Assembly: GCA_904420245.1 (NCBI GenBank)
Contig: CAJFUL010000051.1
Location: 1-64,000, forward strand
Length of the DNA: 64,000 nt
Reading direction: 5' to 3'
Source of the DNA: Candidatus Paralachnospira avium
Lineage (GTDB): Bacteria; Bacillota; Clostridia; Lachnospirales; Lachnospiraceae
Shown piece by piece: positions 44,065-51,929 of the stretch. Position 1 is the first letter of the stretch. Each line of letters begins with the position of its first letter. A program made the position numbers and the translations under genes. Below the pieces are notes generated by a model. The model did no database searches. It was given only the letters and a program-made list of their open reading frames with translations, and had not been told where the DNA came from.

Positions 44065-44736
44065 TCACGGGACCAGCGGCATGGATGCGACGAATTGATA
44101 CATCAGGATGAAGTGGCAGAGGCTTCCGCCCATGACAAAGAGATGAAAGATCTCGTGGGAGCCGAAGGCTTTGTGCCTGGAATTGAACAGCGGCAGTTTC
44201 AGGGCGTAGATGACGCCGCCGATGGTGTAGATGATGCCGCCTGCCAGGAGCCAGCCGAAGGCCGCCGGAGCCAGGTTGTTCAGGAGTCTGGTGAAGGACA
44301 GGACGCAGACCCATCCCATGCCGATATAGAGGACCGATGAAAACCACTTGGGACAGTTGATCCAGAGCGCCTTGATCAGGATGCCGGCCAGAGCGATGGC
44401 CCAGATCAGGCACAGCAGGAACAGTCCCTGGCTGCCGCCGATGACGATGACGCAGACCGGGGTGTAGGTGCCCGCGATCAGGACGAAGATCATCATATGG
44501 TCGAATTTTTTCAGGATCTTATTGACTCTGGGAGAAATATCCAGGGTGTGGTACAGGGTGCTGGCTCCGTAGAGCAGGATCATACTGACGATGTAGACGG
44601 TCAGGCAGACGACGTGGATGCGGTCAGGAGCCTGAGCCGCCCGCAGCAGGAGGGGAAGGGCCGCGAATACGGCCATGAGCCATCCAATGAAATGTGTGAT
44701 CGCGCTTCCGGGGTCTTTTGGCTTTAAGTTCTTCAT
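44065..44736 (-). CDS. Hemolysin III (PAQR/YqfA) membrane protein
   Basis: A 223-residue protein with seven membrane helices. Family motifs are the SAITHFIGW start, GASTLYHTL with the conserved Ser and His, FDHMMIFVLIAGTYTPV, and SHEIFHLFVMGGSLCHF at the end with the histidines that probably bind zinc. The family is distantly related to adiponectin receptors and may hydrolyse ceramide-like lipids or sense membrane state. The name hemolysin III is historical. It is a single gene with a strong palindrome over its promoter. Confidence 0.93.
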   Translation of the reverse strand: MKNLKPKDPGSAITHFIGWLMAVFAALPLLLRAAQAPDRIHVVCLTVYIVSMILLYGASTLYHTLDISPRVNKILKKFDHMMIFVLIAGTYTPVCVIVIGGSQGLFLLCLIWAIALAGILIKALWINCPKWFSSVLYIGMGWVCVLSFTRLLNNLAPAAFGWLLAGGIIYTIGGVIYALKLPLFNSRHKAFGSHEIFHLFVMGGSLCHFILMYQFVASMPLVP

Positions 44737-44758
44737 TTTAAACGCCTCCTAACTCGAG

Positions 44759-44779
44759 ATATAGTTTTAAAAACTATAT
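44759..44779. promoter_or_regulatory. Palindromic operator at the hemolysin III promoter
   Basis: ATATAGTTTT and AAAACTATAT are perfect 10-bp arms around a single A. It overlaps the -10 element, so a bound protein would block transcription. The regulator is not in the window as far as I can tell. Confidence 0.6.
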
Positions 44780-44801
44780 TAAGTATATACAAATAATACA
44801 A
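44773..44801 (-). promoter_or_regulatory. Promoter of the hemolysin III gene
   Basis: Minus strand: TTGTAT, 17 bases, TATAGT. The -10 lies within the palindrome at 44759-44779. Confidence 0.6.
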
Positions 44802-44830
44802 CATATATTCAAGACAGTCAATAGAGGCGC

Positions 44831-44860
44831 AAAAAAAAGCCGCCTCCGGAAAGAGGCGGC
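44831..44860 (-). terminator. Terminator of the ribokinase operon
   Basis: On the minus strand GCCGCCTC and GAGGCGGC form a stem with a 6-base loop, followed by eight T. Confidence 0.92.
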
Positions 44861-44871
44861 CGGGAAACGCA

Positions 44872-45276
44872 TCAGGCGCAGCCGATGGTCAGAAGAATAT
44901 TGGAGAATACCCGCTGCTCTCCGGTGGAGATGGCCAGGACCACGTCCGGCTGGCAGCACAGGTCGTAGTATTCAAAGCGGCCGGTCCCCTCCAGGGGAAG
45001 TCCCAGCTCTTTCTCAAACTCGTCGAAGATCTCCGGCCTGGAGCCGTCGCCGGGAGTCATGACCTCGGCTTTTTCGATCTCCACCACGGAGTGGATGGCC
45101 TTTAAGACCTGGGTGACGGTGGGAACACCGGGGGTCAGTCCCAGGTAGATCTTTTCCGCGTTCCCGCTTTTTTCCGCCAGGGGATAGTTGCCGTCGGCGA
45201 TCAGGACTTTGCTGCCGTGGCCGCAGAGGGACAGGGCCTTCATGAGGCCGGGATGGATACAAGCTGTTGTGAGCAT
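44872..45276 (-). CDS. RbsD/FucU family sugar mutarotase
   Basis: A 134-residue protein. The start LTTACIHPGLMKALSLCGHGSKVLIADGNYP carries the family His-20-like and Asp residues of RbsD/FucU. The C-terminal YYDLCCQPDVVLAISTGEQRVFSNILLTIG is the fucose mutarotase side of the family. These enzymes convert pyranose anomers or ring forms so that the kinase or transporter can use them. It is the last gene of the ribokinase operon, 28 bases after the SIS gene. Ribose is likely but not proven. Confidence 0.9.
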   Translation of the reverse strand: MLTTACIHPGLMKALSLCGHGSKVLIADGNYPLAEKSGNAEKIYLGLTPGVPTVTQVLKAIHSVVEIEKAEVMTPGDGSRPEIFDEFEKELGLPLEGTGRFEYYDLCCQPDVVLAISTGEQRVFSNILLTIGCA

Positions 45277-45304
45277 GATGAGGATCTCCTTTCTGTTGGT
45301 ATTG

Positions 45305-45916
45305 TTATTTTTCGTTATCGCGGAGCTTTCCCAGAGAACCGCCGGGATGCCATTTCACATACTGCTGGGGCGTGACGTCCCTGTGGGCCTGGAGCACGAC
45401 GCTGAGGGCCTGGAGCACCAGAGTCTCTGCCAGGATGGACATGCGGGGAGCCCTGTCCAGAGGACCTCCCTCGCGGGGAACGCCGGCCGTCAGGTGGACG
45501 GCGCTTTCCTTGGCCAGCCAGGATTCCGGATTCCTGGTGACGCCGATGACATAGCAGCCGTTGTTCTTGACGGCGGTGACGGTGGCCCGCATCTCGGCAG
45601 TCTCGCCGCTGTTGGAGATGAAGATCACCACGTCGCCGGGCACCAGCTGTCCGCAGGAACCGTGGACGGCCTCTGTTCCGTGGAGGAAATAGGCGGGGGT
45701 TCCTGTGGAGGACATCAGGGAAGCAATATACCCGGCGATATGTCCCGGCTTCCCGATGCCGGAGATGTGGACGCGGCCTCCCTTGGCCTGGGATTCCAGG
45801 ATCAGATCGGCGGCATCCTCGATGTCGGACGCATCCATCTGTCCGATGAAGTCCGCGAGATCCGTCTTTACAATATCCAGGAAACGGTCATAAGCTTCCA
45901 TGCATTTGGATTCCAT
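45305..45916 (-). CDS. SIS-domain sugar-phosphate isomerase
   Basis: A 203-residue protein with one SIS domain. GRVHISGIGKPGHIAGYIA and HGTEAVHGSCGQLVPGDVVIFISNSGETAEM are close to the KpsF/GutQ arabinose-5-phosphate isomerase type. The C-terminal CBS pair of KpsF is absent. The end, YVKWHPGGSLGKLRDNEK, again matches KpsF. In this operon it may isomerise the product of the kinase, for example a pentose phosphate. AGGAGG before ATG 45916. Confidence 0.88.
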   Translation of the reverse strand: MESKCMEAYDRFLDIVKTDLADFIGQMDASDIEDAADLILESQAKGGRVHISGIGKPGHIAGYIASLMSSTGTPAYFLHGTEAVHGSCGQLVPGDVVIFISNSGETAEMRATVTAVKNNGCYVIGVTRNPESWLAKESAVHLTAGVPREGGPLDRAPRMSILAETLVLQALSVVLQAHRDVTPQQYVKWHPGGSLGKLRDNEK

Positions 45917-45926
45917 ATAAGCCTCC

Positions 45927-46919
45927 TTACTTTAAAACGGAAACATCAGGAGCAGAACCGGTCTTTTCCTTCAGGAAAGCCTCTACCTTTTCCAGCGTAG
46001 GAAGAGAAGGCATGGCTCCCATGGCGGAAACCGTCAGCCCGGCGGTGTGGTTGGCGAAGCGGAGGGTCTCTTCATAGCCCCATCCGCAGCAGAGTCCCAC
46101 AGAGAGAGCTCCCACAAAGGAATCTCCGGCGGCAGTGGGGTCCACGGCCATGATGCCGTCCACGCAGGGGCTGTAGAAGAAGCCGTCCTTTTCCGTATCC
46201 AGGACGGCGCCGGACTCGCCCAGGGTGATGAGCACATTCTTGACGCCCTTGGCCTTCAGGGCGGCGGTGGCGGCCTTGGCCTCCTCCAGGTTCACGTCCT
46301 TGCCGCTGTGGCTGATGCGGATCCCCACCATATCATAGGCTTCATGCTCATTGGGGGAGATATAAGTCAGGTGGGAAAGGAGCTCGTCGGAAAGGGGAGC
46401 GCTGGGAGCGGAATTGAGCATGACCGGCACGCCCTTTTCGTACGCGTAGGCAGCGACCAGCTCATTGATCTCCATGGGGATCTCCAGCTGGAGCACTACC
46501 AGATCGTAGTCGGCGATCTTTTCCTTCAGGAACGCGATGTCATCGGGAGTGATGCTCATATTGGAGCCGGAAAGCACGATGATGCGGTTTACCGTCTGCT
46601 TGCCGGGAGCCTCCTCCAGGATGATGACGCTGCAGCCGGTGGGCAGTTCCTCGTCGTAGAGGACATACTCGGTATGGATGCCGGCCTCCTGACAGGTGCG
46701 GATCATATCTTCTCCGTTGCCGTCGCGGCCCAGCTTGCCCACCATGGTCACATCGGCGCCCAGACGGGCCATCTGTACGGCCTGATTGGCGCCCTTGCCG
46801 CCGGGGGCCTTGGTGAATGTGCCTCCCAGCACAGTCTGTCCCTCTCTGGGGAATACTTCTGTCGTCGCGATCTGGTCCATGACAAAGCTGCCTACCACGA
46901 GAATCTTAGGTTTTGCCAT
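45927..46919 (-). CDS. rbsK: Ribokinase-family sugar kinase
   Basis: A 330-residue PfkB-family kinase. The N-terminal GGTFTKAPGGKGANQAVQMARLGADV has the glycine-rich substrate motif of ribokinase, and VDPTAAGDSFVGALSVGL near residue 260 is the ATP and catalytic-base motif with the Asp of GDSF. It should phosphorylate ribose or a similar sugar. It is first in an operon with the SIS isomerase and RbsD-like mutarotase. No transporter gene is near. GGAAGGAG precedes ATG 46919. A palindromic operator sits just after the promoter. Confidence 0.92.
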   Translation of the reverse strand: MAKPKILVVGSFVMDQIATTEVFPREGQTVLGGTFTKAPGGKGANQAVQMARLGADVTMVGKLGRDGNGEDMIRTCQEAGIHTEYVLYDEELPTGCSVIILEEAPGKQTVNRIIVLSGSNMSITPDDIAFLKEKIADYDLVVLQLEIPMEINELVAAYAYEKGVPVMLNSAPSAPLSDELLSHLTYISPNEHEAYDMVGIRISHSGKDVNLEEAKAATAALKAKGVKNVLITLGESGAVLDTEKDGFFYSPCVDGIMAVDPTAAGDSFVGALSVGLCCGWGYEETLRFANHTAGLTVSAMGAMPSLPTLEKVEAFLKEKTGSAPDVSVLK

Positions 46920-46947
46920 TGTAAAAATCTCCTTCCCATATTATAAT

Positions 46948-46965
46948 AATAAAAACGTTTTTATT
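46948..46965. promoter_or_regulatory. LacI-type operator of the ribokinase operon
   Basis: AATAAAAACGTTTTTATT is a perfect 18-bp palindrome with the CG centre typical of LacI/GalR family sites. It starts about 7 bases after the likely transcription start on the minus strand. Confidence 0.8.
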
Positions 46966-46978
46966 TTCTCCTCATATA

Positions 46979-47007
46979 ATTCTAACATAGATTGTGCATA
47001 GGGTCAA
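46979..47007 (-). promoter_or_regulatory. Promoter of the ribokinase operon
   Basis: Minus strand: TTGACC, 17 bases, TAGAAT. The operator follows immediately downstream. Confidence 0.75.
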
Positions 47008-47063
47008 TCATAAGCTGAAAGTTTCATGATTATCCGGCAGATTGACGGAGAGGACGGGCGGAT

Positions 47064-48086
47064 ATGGGAAAAGAACAAAAAGATATTACCATCAAAGATG
47101 TGGCGAAGCGGGCGGGAGTGGCGATTTCCACAGTGTCCAGGGTCCTGAACGGCCTGGATAAAGTAAGGCCTGAGACCAGGGAACGGGTCTGGGAGGCGGT
47201 CCGGGAACTGGGATATGTGCAGAACAGCCTGGCCGTTTCCATGGTGACCGGACAGACCAAGTCGGTGATGATGGTGGTGCCGGATTTTACCAATGATTTC
47301 AACGGGGCGGTGATCCAGGGCGCCGAGGAATATCTGAAGGAGCAGGGGTATACGGTGCTGATCTTTTCCACCAGGGGCTTTTCCGGCGGGGATTTCGAGA
47401 CGCTGTACAGAAGGTTTTCCAAGCTGGCGGACGGGATGCTGGCCGTGCCGGGAAGTCCGGATACGATGGACTACGGGAAATGGAAAAAGCCCTTCGTCCT
47501 GATCGACGGTTACAGGAGAGACAGCGACGGCTACAGCGTGGAGATCGACAATGAGGAGGGCGCCTATCTGCTGACGGAGGAGCTGATCCGCAATGGACAC
47601 AGGAGGATCGGACTGGTGGGCGGCATGCCGGGAGTTTCCCTGGGGGGACGGCGCATCGACGGCTGCCGGCAGGCCTTAAGGGATTACGGACTGCCGGAGG
47701 AGAGCCTCCTCCTGGTCCCCGGTCCCCACTTTGAGGAGACAGGGTACAGGGCCATGACGTCTTTTTTGGATATGCCGGAAGGACTCCGGCCCACAGGCGT
47801 AGTGGCCATCAATAACCTGACCTGCATAGGCTGCATGAAGGCCCTTCTGGAGCGGGGGATGAAGCCGGGCAGGGAGATCTCCCTGGTGGGGTTCGACGAT
47901 CATCTGCCGGCCAGATATTCGGATCCGGCGGTGACAGTCCTTTCCCGTCCCACCATCGCCATGGGGAGGGAGGGCGCCAGGCTGCTGGTGCGGCTCCTGC
48001 GGGGAGAGGCGCCGAAACCGAGGCGGGTCGTGATGGAGACGAAGCTTCTGCGGCGGCAGTCGGTAAAATATCTGGCAGGTCCGTAA
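47064..48086 (+). CDS. LacI family transcriptional regulator
   Basis: A 340-residue regulator. The helix-turn-helix is TIKDVAKRAGVAISTVSRVLNG at about 8-29 with the hinge helix after it. The periplasmic-binding-like effector domain follows (MMVVPDFTNDFNGAVIQGAEEYL, LIDGYRRDSDGYSVEIDNEEGAY, LVGFDDHLPARYSDPAVT). It is divergent from the ribokinase operon and surely its repressor through the AATAAAAACGTTTTTATT palindrome. The effector is probably the sugar or its phosphate. GGAGAGG precedes ATG 47064. Confidence 0.93.
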   Translation: MGKEQKDITIKDVAKRAGVAISTVSRVLNGLDKVRPETRERVWEAVRELGYVQNSLAVSMVTGQTKSVMMVVPDFTNDFNGAVIQGAEEYLKEQGYTVLIFSTRGFSGGDFETLYRRFSKLADGMLAVPGSPDTMDYGKWKKPFVLIDGYRRDSDGYSVEIDNEEGAYLLTEELIRNGHRRIGLVGGMPGVSLGGRRIDGCRQALRDYGLPEESLLLVPGPHFEETGYRAMTSFLDMPEGLRPTGVVAINNLTCIGCMKALLERGMKPGREISLVGFDDHLPARYSDPAVTVLSRPTIAMGREGARLLVRLLRGEAPKPRRVVMETKLLRRQSVKYLAGP

Positions 48087-48102
48087 CGGGCCTGCCTTTT
48101 TT
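48074..48102 (+). terminator. Terminator overlapping the lacI-type gene end
   Basis: GGCAGGTCCG and CGGGCCTGCC pair around the TAA stop codon, then TTTTTT. Confidence 0.9.
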
Positions 48103-48130
48103 ATCGGATGGGAAACTTCGCGGAAGACTT

Positions 48131-48171
48131 ATTGTCCGGCGCGCTGTCTGACGGAGACGGCGCCGGACAAT
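48131..48171. repeat. Inverted repeat before the padR promoter
   Basis: ATTGTCCGGCGC and GCGCCGGACAAT are perfect 12-bp arms with a 17-base loop. There is no T-run on either side. Between it and the preceding terminator, GGGAAACTTCG (48110-48120) may be a scrap of the repeat palindrome. Confidence 0.6.
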
Positions 48172-48181
48172 GAAATTTTAC

Positions 48182-48210
48182 TTGCAGGATCCTTTTTTAT
48201 GTGTTACACT
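48182..48210 (+). promoter_or_regulatory. Promoter of the padR operon
   Basis: TTGCAG, 17 bases, TACACT. The last base of the -10 is the first base of the triple 15-bp repeat. Confidence 0.6.
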
Positions 48211-48254
48211 ATCGATACACGATATATCGAGATACGACATATCGAGGAACGACA
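48210..48254 (+). repeat. Three tandem 15-bp repeats, likely PadR operator
   Basis: TATCGATACACGATA, TATCGAGATACGACA and TATCGAGGAACGACA follow each other without gaps, TATCGA recurring at 48210, 48225 and 48240. They span the transcription start and end 16 bases before padR, so a bound protein would block the promoter. Confidence 0.75.
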
Positions 48255-48270
48255 GAACAGGAGGGATGGG

Positions 48271-48609
48271 ATGATGACAGAGGCCTTGCTGAAAAAATAC
48301 AGGCCCATGACGGAAACCACCTACTATACCCTTCTGGCCATGACGGAACCGCGCCACGGGTACGCCGTGATGCAGTTCGTCAGCAGTCTGACGGAGGGGA
48401 GGATCCGGCTTGGTACGGGAACGCTCTACACGATGACAGGGAGGCTTATGGAAGATGGGCTCATCGCCATGGTGGCGCAGGAAAACGGGAAAAAGACATA
48501 CCGGATCACCCAGGTGGGGCGGGAGCTTCTGGAATTGGAGACAGAGCGGCTCCGCTGCCAGCTGGCCAATGGGCTGGAGATCCTGAGAGGAGGGGAAGAA
48601 GATGACTGA
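48271..48609 (+). CDS. PadR family transcriptional regulator
   Basis: A 112-residue winged-helix repressor. ETTYYTLLAMTEPRHGYAVMQFV is the family start, GTLYTMTGRLMEDGLIAM holds the recognition helix and wing, and the C-terminal helix is for dimers. ATG 48271 lies 6 bases after AGGAGG. The frame is open upstream across the tandem repeats, but those are more likely operator DNA. It overlaps the DUF2812 gene by 8 bases. The conserved PadR/DUF2812 pairing suggests the membrane protein modulates this regulator. Confidence 0.92.
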   Translation: MMTEALLKKYRPMTETTYYTLLAMTEPRHGYAVMQFVSSLTEGRIRLGTGTLYTMTGRLMEDGLIAMVAQENGKKTYRITQVGRELLELETERLRCQLANGLEILRGGEEDD

Positions 48610-49684
48610 GACAAAAAAAGTGTTCAAGTGGATGTCCAGCGTCATGGCCGAGCGGGCGTGGCTGGAGGAAATGTCCGAGCAGGGCTGGTTCCTTAAGGAT
48701 ATACGGTGGGCCGGCTGCCGGTATATTTTTGAGAAGGGAGAACCGGTGCGGACGGTCTACGAGGTGGAGCGGTTCGACCTGGCCAAAAACCCTTCCAGGA
48801 GAGAGATCCAGGAGAAAGCCCAGTTTGTGGAAATGGCGGAGGAGATGGGCTGGAGCATGGTCTGCCACAGCGTGGGCATGAATTATTATCTGGCAAAGCC
48901 CTGGGAAGAGGGGGCGGCCAATGAACTCTACGGGAGCCCGGAGGAGCGTTCCGGCCGCATCGAGCGGTATAAGGACATGTTTTGGGGAAAGATCAAGGTA
49001 TTGCTGGTGATGGCCATAGCCGTGATGGCATTGGGGATCGTCTGCTTCTATCTGCCGGAGGAGCTGGGGGAGGGCTGGTTTTCCGTATTTGCCATGGCCT
49101 ACGGGATCCTGTGCTGCGTTTTGAGCCTGCTCTTCTTTTCCTGGAGCAGAAAATATGAGCGGGAGCTTAAGCTGTCCCTGGAGGAGTGGAGGGCTCTCTA
49201 TGGGCGGACCGGTACGGTGGTCAAGAGGAAATTCATCGTTACCATCGGAGGGCTGGAGCAGTATTTGTCCCGGCAGGCCAGGGCCGGATACCGGCTGGTC
49301 TCCATGAAGGTCTTTCGGTTCATCTTTGTGAAGAGCCAGCCGGAAGAGGAGATCTATATGATGGATACCAGGTATCTGACGAACCGGCGCCGGAAACAGG
49401 AGGGGAGACAGCCCTTCCGGGACAGCAGGGACTGGGAAGACCAGAACAACGACTGGCAGGTCCAGAGTCTCCATGAGGCGGAGGAAGCCGGATGGGAATT
49501 TGTCTGCGCGGTGGAGAGCCGGAATATCCTGTATAGGGCCCCGGCAGGAAGCGGCGCCCGCCAGTTAAACGACAGGAAGGGCCTGCGGATAGGCTCGGCG
49601 GTGGGAGGCGCGGCCATGCTGATGATCGTGGCCGGTCTTGCCGGGGGGCTCATCGGAGGACTGATCGGGTTCTTCATCGCGTAG
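48602..49684 (+). CDS. Membrane protein with two DUF2812 domains
   Basis: A 360-residue protein. A first DUF2812 unit is at about 8-105 (AERAWLEEMSEQGWFLKDI, GMNYYLAKPW). Two membrane helices follow at about 130-180. A second DUF2812 unit is at about 205-320 (QYLSRQARAGYRLVSMKVFRF, LHEAEEAGWEFVCAVESRNIL). A last helix ends the protein at about 335-358. Genes for DUF2812 proteins usually follow padR, as here. The cytosolic units may bind PadR or a ligand; that is inference. It is translationally coupled with padR. Confidence 0.88.
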   Translation: MTETKKVFKWMSSVMAERAWLEEMSEQGWFLKDIRWAGCRYIFEKGEPVRTVYEVERFDLAKNPSRREIQEKAQFVEMAEEMGWSMVCHSVGMNYYLAKPWEEGAANELYGSPEERSGRIERYKDMFWGKIKVLLVMAIAVMALGIVCFYLPEELGEGWFSVFAMAYGILCCVLSLLFFSWSRKYERELKLSLEEWRALYGRTGTVVKRKFIVTIGGLEQYLSRQARAGYRLVSMKVFRFIFVKSQPEEEIYMMDTRYLTNRRRKQEGRQPFRDSRDWEDQNNDWQVQSLHEAEEAGWEFVCAVESRNILYRAPAGSGARQLNDRKGLRIGSAVGGAAMLMIVAGLAGGLIGGLIGFFIA

Positions 49685-49722
49685 ATCCTTGTGGAAAAAT
49701 CTAAAATAAGAGAGGAAAAGCT

Positions 49723-50640
49723 ATGAGACTGGAAGCAAGAGGCTTGAGGAAAAGCTTCGGAGGGAAGGAGGTCCTCCACGGGATCTCCTTCCAGGTGGAG
49801 AGCGGGAGGGCCCTGGGCCTCCTGGGAAGGAACGGAGCCGGAAAGACCACGACCATCCGGGTGATGATGGATGTGTTCAGGGCCGATTCCGGAGAAGTCC
49901 TGATGGATGGGAAGAAGTTTGAGCCCAGAAAATACAAGATCGGCTATCTCCCCGAGGAAAGGGGCCTTTATCCCCAGAAAAAGGTGCTGGATCAGATGGT
50001 ATACCTGGCGCAGCTGCGGGGAATGGGCGCCCGCGAGGCCAGGAAGAGCGGGATGTCCTGGCTGGAACGGCTGGGCATCGGCGAATATGCCGGGAGGAAG
50101 CTGGAGACCCTGTCTAAAGGGAATCAGCAGAAGGTGCAGCTGGCTCAGACCTTGATCTGTGATCCGGACATCATCATCCTGGATGAGCCCTTTTCCGGCC
50201 TGGATCCGGTCAACTCCCAGATCCTGAGGGATGTGGTCAGGGAACAGATCGGACTGGGCAGGCTGGTGATCTTTTCCAGCCATCAGATGGGATATGTGGA
50301 AGAGTTCTGTGAAAATATCGTCATCATCAACCACGGTGAGATCGTCCTGGATGGGAAGCTGGCCGACATTAAGAAGGAGTACGGCCGGAACCGCCTGACC
50401 TTGTCGGCTCTCAACTATACGACGGAAGAGCTGGCGGCCCGGATGGAAGCCGGTTTCGGCGGCATCGTGAAGGTGGATCAGATCAAAAAAAGATACCTGG
50501 TACTGGAGGGGCTCTGTAAGGACGCCAAAAAGAAGCTTCTGGAAGCGCTGGCCGCGTCGGACATCGATGTGGAGCAGACCGGCTGCTATGAGCCCTCTCT
50601 CAATGATATTTTTGTGATGAAGGCGGGGGATGAGGCATGA
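49723..50640 (+). CDS. ABC transporter ATP-binding protein (NatA-like)
   Basis: A 305-residue ATPase. Walker A is GRNGAGKTTT at about 34-43, the signature is LSKGNQQKVQ (LSKGN in place of LSGGQ, frequent in this group), and Walker B is IIILDEPFSGLDP. A C-terminal DUF4162-like domain (KEYGRNRLTLSAL onward) is present. Partner of the permease that overlaps its end by 4 bases. Together they look like a Na+/drug or peptide exporter of the NatAB type, controlled by the PadR pair upstream. Confidence 0.93.
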   Translation: MRLEARGLRKSFGGKEVLHGISFQVESGRALGLLGRNGAGKTTTIRVMMDVFRADSGEVLMDGKKFEPRKYKIGYLPEERGLYPQKKVLDQMVYLAQLRGMGAREARKSGMSWLERLGIGEYAGRKLETLSKGNQQKVQLAQTLICDPDIIILDEPFSGLDPVNSQILRDVVREQIGLGRLVIFSSHQMGYVEEFCENIVIINHGEIVLDGKLADIKKEYGRNRLTLSALNYTTEELAARMEAGFGGIVKVDQIKKRYLVLEGLCKDAKKKLLEALAASDIDVEQTGCYEPSLNDIFVMKAGDEA

Positions 50641-51914
50641 GACAGTTTGGGATCGTATGGAAACACGAGTTTTTGGGATATGTGAGGAGCAAATCTTATG
50701 TGGGGATCACCGTGGGCTTCGCCCTGCTGTTTGTGGTGCTGCTGAGCCTGCCTGCTTTCCTGAACCTGCAGGGCCTGTTTTCAGGAGGCGGGGAGACGGC
50801 GGAGACGATGGAGACGGCCCGGAACCCCTACGACGGGACCATCTATCTCTGGGATGAGAGCGAACAGGTGACCACAGAGGCCCTGGAGGCGGTGTATCCC
50901 CGGGCTAGAGTGGCGGAGGCAGGATCCGAGGAGGAGCTGCGCGCTTTTGTGGAAGATGGGGATGGACAGAGCCGGGAGTCCGGGGAAGAGGCCAGATGCG
51001 GGTTCGTGGTGACAGGGCCTTCCTCCTACAGATACTATGTGAAGAACAGGAGCTTTACAGACTCGGTGGGCGATACGTTTGAGTCGTTTTTGTCCATGCT
51101 CTACCGGAGAACGGAGCTCTTTGCCAGGGGCATCGATGCCGGAACGGTGGATGAGGTCTATGGGACGCCGGTGGAATCCGAGACCATCGTCCTGGGAAAA
51201 GACAGCGTCAGCAATTATTTATATACCTATCTGCTGATTTTTGTGTTATATTTTATGATATTGATATATGGGAATTCCGTTGCGGTGTCGGTGGCCCAGG
51301 AGAAGAGCAGCCGGGCCATGGAGGTCCTGGTGACCAGCACCTCCAGCAACAGCCTGATCTTCGGGAAGGTGCTGGCAGGCACGGCCGCCAGCTTCCTCCA
51401 GGTGGGCGTGATCCTGGCGGCGGCCCTGGCCTCCTACGGGGTCAACCGGGGAGCCTGGAACGGGATGCTGGACTTCGTATTCCACATTCCGGGCACGGTG
51501 CTCTTATCCTTCGCGGTCTTCGGCGTGCTGGGCTATATCCTCTACGCCTTCTGCTACGGAGTGCTGGGAGCCCTGGTGTCCAAGACGGAGGACGTGAGCC
51601 GTATTTCCGGTCCGCTGATGTTCATCTATATCGTCAGTTTCCTGGTGACCATGTTCCAGATGACCAACAGCGACGGGATCTTGATGAAAGTGTTCTCCTT
51701 CATCCCCTTCACGTCGCCCAACGCCATGTTCGTGCGCGTCGCCATGGGAAATGTGGCGGCCTGGGAGGTGGCGCTTTCACTGGTCATTTTGGCGGCGTCC
51801 ATCGTGGTCATCGCCGTAGGCGGCGCCAGGATCTACAGAATGGGTACGTTGATGTACGGAAATCCCATTAAGCTCAGCCGAGCCTTCAAGATGAGCAGAG
51901 AAAATAACCGGTAA
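50637..51914 (+). CDS. ABC-2 type transporter permease (NatB-like)
   Basis: A 425-residue permease. A first helix is at about 20-40, then an outer domain of about 150 residues, then five or six helices from about 190 on, including the conserved SSRAMEVLVTSTSSNSLIFGKVLAG cytosolic segment and YILYAFCYGVLGALVSKTEDV. This is the ABC2_membrane_3 layout. The 4-base overlap with the ATPase gene couples their translation. The export substrate is unknown. Confidence 0.92.
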   Translation: MRQFGIVWKHEFLGYVRSKSYVGITVGFALLFVVLLSLPAFLNLQGLFSGGGETAETMETARNPYDGTIYLWDESEQVTTEALEAVYPRARVAEAGSEEELRAFVEDGDGQSRESGEEARCGFVVTGPSSYRYYVKNRSFTDSVGDTFESFLSMLYRRTELFARGIDAGTVDEVYGTPVESETIVLGKDSVSNYLYTYLLIFVLYFMILIYGNSVAVSVAQEKSSRAMEVLVTSTSSNSLIFGKVLAGTAASFLQVGVILAAALASYGVNRGAWNGMLDFVFHIPGTVLLSFAVFGVLGYILYAFCYGVLGALVSKTEDVSRISGPLMFIYIVSFLVTMFQMTNSDGILMKVFSFIPFTSPNAMFVRVAMGNVAAWEVALSLVILAASIVVIAVGGARIYRMGTLMYGNPIKLSRAFKMSRENNR

Positions 51915-51929
51915 TATGGAGTGATGGAC

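Noticed and set aside
48210..48254. Tandem 15-bp repeats as a CRISPR array or coding extension of padR
   Set aside because: There are no spacers and the units are too short for CRISPR; the good ribosome site and start codon lie after them, so coding use is unlikely.
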